NCBI GenBank assembly: GCA_963728895.1
Contig: CAVSLM010000001.1
Span: 124,001 to 188,000 of the forward strand
Direction: 5' to 3'
Length of the DNA: 64,000 nucleotides
DNA from: CAVSLM01 sp963728895
GTDB lineage: Bacteria > Pseudomonadota > Gammaproteobacteria > JBBQDK01
Part shown: piece after piece, positions 62,622 through 64,000 of the stretch
How the letters are laid out: the number at the start of each line of letters is the position of its first letter
How positions within the stretch are numbered: the stretch's first letter is position 1
The notes under the pieces: generated by a model
What the model saw: the letters and a program-made list of their open reading frames with translations, nothing else
Databases searched by the model: none
Told to the model about the DNA's origin: nothing
Program-made: the position numbers and the translations under genes

Positions 62622-64000
62622 CTACATCGAGCGCCGTGCGTCCAGCACCGCCGGCAGTTGGCTTACGCGCGAAAGCACCTGTTTCAGTTGAGCGATGTCC
62701 ACGATCTCCACGGTCAACCGCATGCGTGCGATGCGATCGGCCCTACCGGTGGTGGTGTTGATTGCCAGCACATTGACCTTTTCATTGGCCAGCAGAGTGG
62801 TCAAGTCCCGCAACAGGCCCTGTCGATCGAGCGCCTCGACATAGACGTCGACGGGATAGGTACGAGTACCACCGACACCCCAGTCGACGTCGATGAGCCG
62901 CTCGCGCGCCGTTTCCGCCAGGCGCAGCGCGTTCGGGCAGTCGCGCCGGTGCACGGTGACTCCCCGCCCGCGGGTGATGAAGCCGACGATCGGATCGGGT
63001 GGTACGGGCTTACAGCATCCCGCGGCCTGGCTCAGCAGGTTTCCGACGCCTTCGATTTCCACTGTGCCGGCCGCACGGGGGCGGGCTTGGTGTGCCCGCG
63101 TGGGGCCGGGCTCGGGCGATTCCGGCAATGCTGCCGGCTCAAGGGTGCTCGCGGCGCGCGCGGGGCTTAGGTCGCCGCGTCCGAGCGCCGCGAGCAGCTC
63201 GTCGGCCCCCGGGAAGTTGAGGCGCTGGGCCAGCCGGCCGAGATTGGCATCCGTGCTTCCGATACGCCGCAGCTCGCGTTCCAGCAGCGTACGCCCGGCC
63301 GCGACATTGCGTTCGAAGTGCAACTGCTTGAACCACTGCCGGGCCTTGGCACGGGCGTGGGCACTCTTCAGGAAGCCCAGGTGGGGATTGAGCCAGTCGC
63401 GACTTGGACCTCCCTGCTTGGAGGTCAGAATCTCGACCTGCTCGCCGCTTTTGAGCTGGTAGGTGAGGGGTACGATGTTGCCGTCCACCTTGGCGCCCCG
63501 GCAGCGGTGCCCGACTTCGGTGTGGACGTGATAGGCGAAGTCCACGGGCGTCGCCCCCTGCGGCAGGTCGATGATCGAGCCCTTCGGCGTGAGCACGTAG
63601 ACGCGGTCCTGGAAAGCCTCGGCTTTGAACCGGTCCAGGAAGTCCTCAGTCTCGCCGTTTCGCTTCCATTCCAGCAGGTGGCGCAGCCAGCTGATCTTTC
63701 GCTCGAGCCCGGCATCAAATTTTCCGCCCTCCTTGTAACGCCAGTGGGCGGCGACGCCGAGCTCCGCGTCCCGGTGCATGTCGTGCGTACGGATTTGCAC
63801 CTCGAGTGTCTTGCCACCCGGTCCGATCACTGCGGTGTGCAGGGATTGATAGAGGTTGTCCTTCGGGCGCGTGATGTAGTCGTCGAACTCGCCCGCCAGC
63901 GGCGGCCAGAGTGCGTGCACCACACCCAGCGCGGAATAGCAGGCGGTGACGTCACGGACCAGAACGCGTACGGCTCGTACGTCCAAGATCTGGTCGAAAT
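62622..64000 (-). CDS. relA: RelA-type (p)ppGpp synthetase, C-terminal part, cut by window edge
   Basis: The coding frame runs off the right edge (FDQILDVRAVRVLV), so only about 459 residues are seen. Present are the end of the synthetase domain (RPKDNLYQSLHTAV, DMHRDAELGVAAHWRYKEGG), the TGS domain (VYVLTPKGSIIDLPQGATPV), the zinc-finger-like region with CCKP and HRRDCPNAL, and a C-terminal ACT domain. The text after the synthetase block fits RelA better than SpoT. RelA makes (p)ppGpp on stalled ribosomes. The 62362-62621 gap has no gene. Confidence 0.93.
   Translation of the reverse strand, partial: FDQILDVRAVRVLVRDVTACYSALGVVHALWPPLAGEFDDYITRPKDNLYQSLHTAVIGPGGKTLEVQIRTHDMHRDAELGVAAHWRYKEGGKFDAGLERKISWLRHLLEWKRNGETEDFLDRFKAEAFQDRVYVLTPKGSIIDLPQGATPVDFAYHVHTEVGHRCRGAKVDGNIVPLTYQLKSGEQVEILTSKQGGPSRDWLNPHLGFLKSAHARAKARQWFKQLHFERNVAAGRTLLERELRRIGSTDANLGRLAQRLNFPGADELLAALGRGDLSPARAASTLEPAALPESPEPGPTRAHQARPRAAGTVEIEGVGNLLSQAAGCCKPVPPDPIVGFITRGRGVTVHRRDCPNALRLAETARERLIDVDWGVGGTRTYPVDVYVEALDRQGLLRDLTTLLANEKVNVLAINTTTGRADRIARMRLTVEIVDIAQLKQVLSRVSQLPAVLDARRSM

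Noticed and set aside
1..64000. tRNA or rRNA genes
   Set aside because: I looked for typical rRNA stretches and TTCRA-type T-loops with acceptor pairing in the gaps and found nothing convincing by eye; a covariance-model scan would be decisive.

Overview
This window reads as chromosome of a GC-rich proteobacterium, most likely a gammaproteobacterium. The support is a RelA-type (p)ppGpp synthetase, a Tat-exported SoxB, a complete kdpFABCDE locus, a TolC/HlyD export chain, and many short palindromic repeats of the REP type. SoxB and a multihaem cytochrome point to sulfur or respiratory redox metabolism. I cannot place it at genus level.

Left part (1-22 kb). The window opens with a cut gene tail, then a six-haem secreted cytochrome whose N-terminal signal-peptide segment lies in another frame. 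The minus-strand kdp operon follows (kdpF, an extra 26-residue membrane peptide, kdpA, kdpB, kdpC, kdpD, kdpE), with a broken trkH 3' end behind it. Next is a tight four-gene operon: PspA/IM30, an AAA ATPase, a membrane coiled-coil protein, and a membrane-anchored substrate-binding/OmpA protein. From 18.2 to 21.9 kb lies a gene graveyard: Rhs/YD-repeat fragments, a truncated ppsR (DUF299) with two compensating frameshifts, a 0.5-kb direct duplication, and copies of the motif GAACAAGATCTGACCCC.

Centre (21.9-49.6 kb). This is the most interesting region: a large RiPP (ribosomally made, modified peptide) locus. The precursor at 35.3-35.7 kb has a Nif11-type leader ending in VAGG and a 37-residue core that ends in Cys-Pro-Trp. 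A rho-independent terminator follows it. The modifying genes are a split LanB dehydratase (glutamylation part at 32.5-34.7 kb, elimination part at 29.4-30.2 kb), two cobalamin-type radical SAM proteins, two metallo-beta-lactamase-fold proteins, a flavoprotein, a small helical protein, and a three-part fusion of RRE-like domain, E1/ThiF-like domain and flavin-dependent tryptophan halogenase. Reading the other way are the export genes: FHA-like membrane protein, cyclic-nucleotide-binding-type protein, HlyD adaptor, two NHLP-type ABC transporters (one with a C39 leader peptidase), an HExxH protein, and a TolC-SPOR lipoprotein. I infer a dehydrated, possibly C-methylated, Trp-halogenated peptide, cut at GG and secreted.

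Right part (49.6-64 kb). Mostly single genes: several small hypotheticals, a lipoprotein, a histidine kinase overlapping a Mut7-C-type gene, a PQQ-type sugar dehydrogenase-like protein, a discoidin-like protein, a cysteine-rich secreted protein, a further lipoprotein, soxB, and the 3' part of relA running off the end.

Three full copies of a ~260-bp element with inverted CTAGCCCGGAAATCTCACC-type ends (28.05, 49.57 and 59.31 kb) look like MITEs. One sits inside the RiPP operon and one forms the 3' end of the tolC-like gene. Several frameshifts fall in G or C homopolymers, so some broken genes could be assembly errors.
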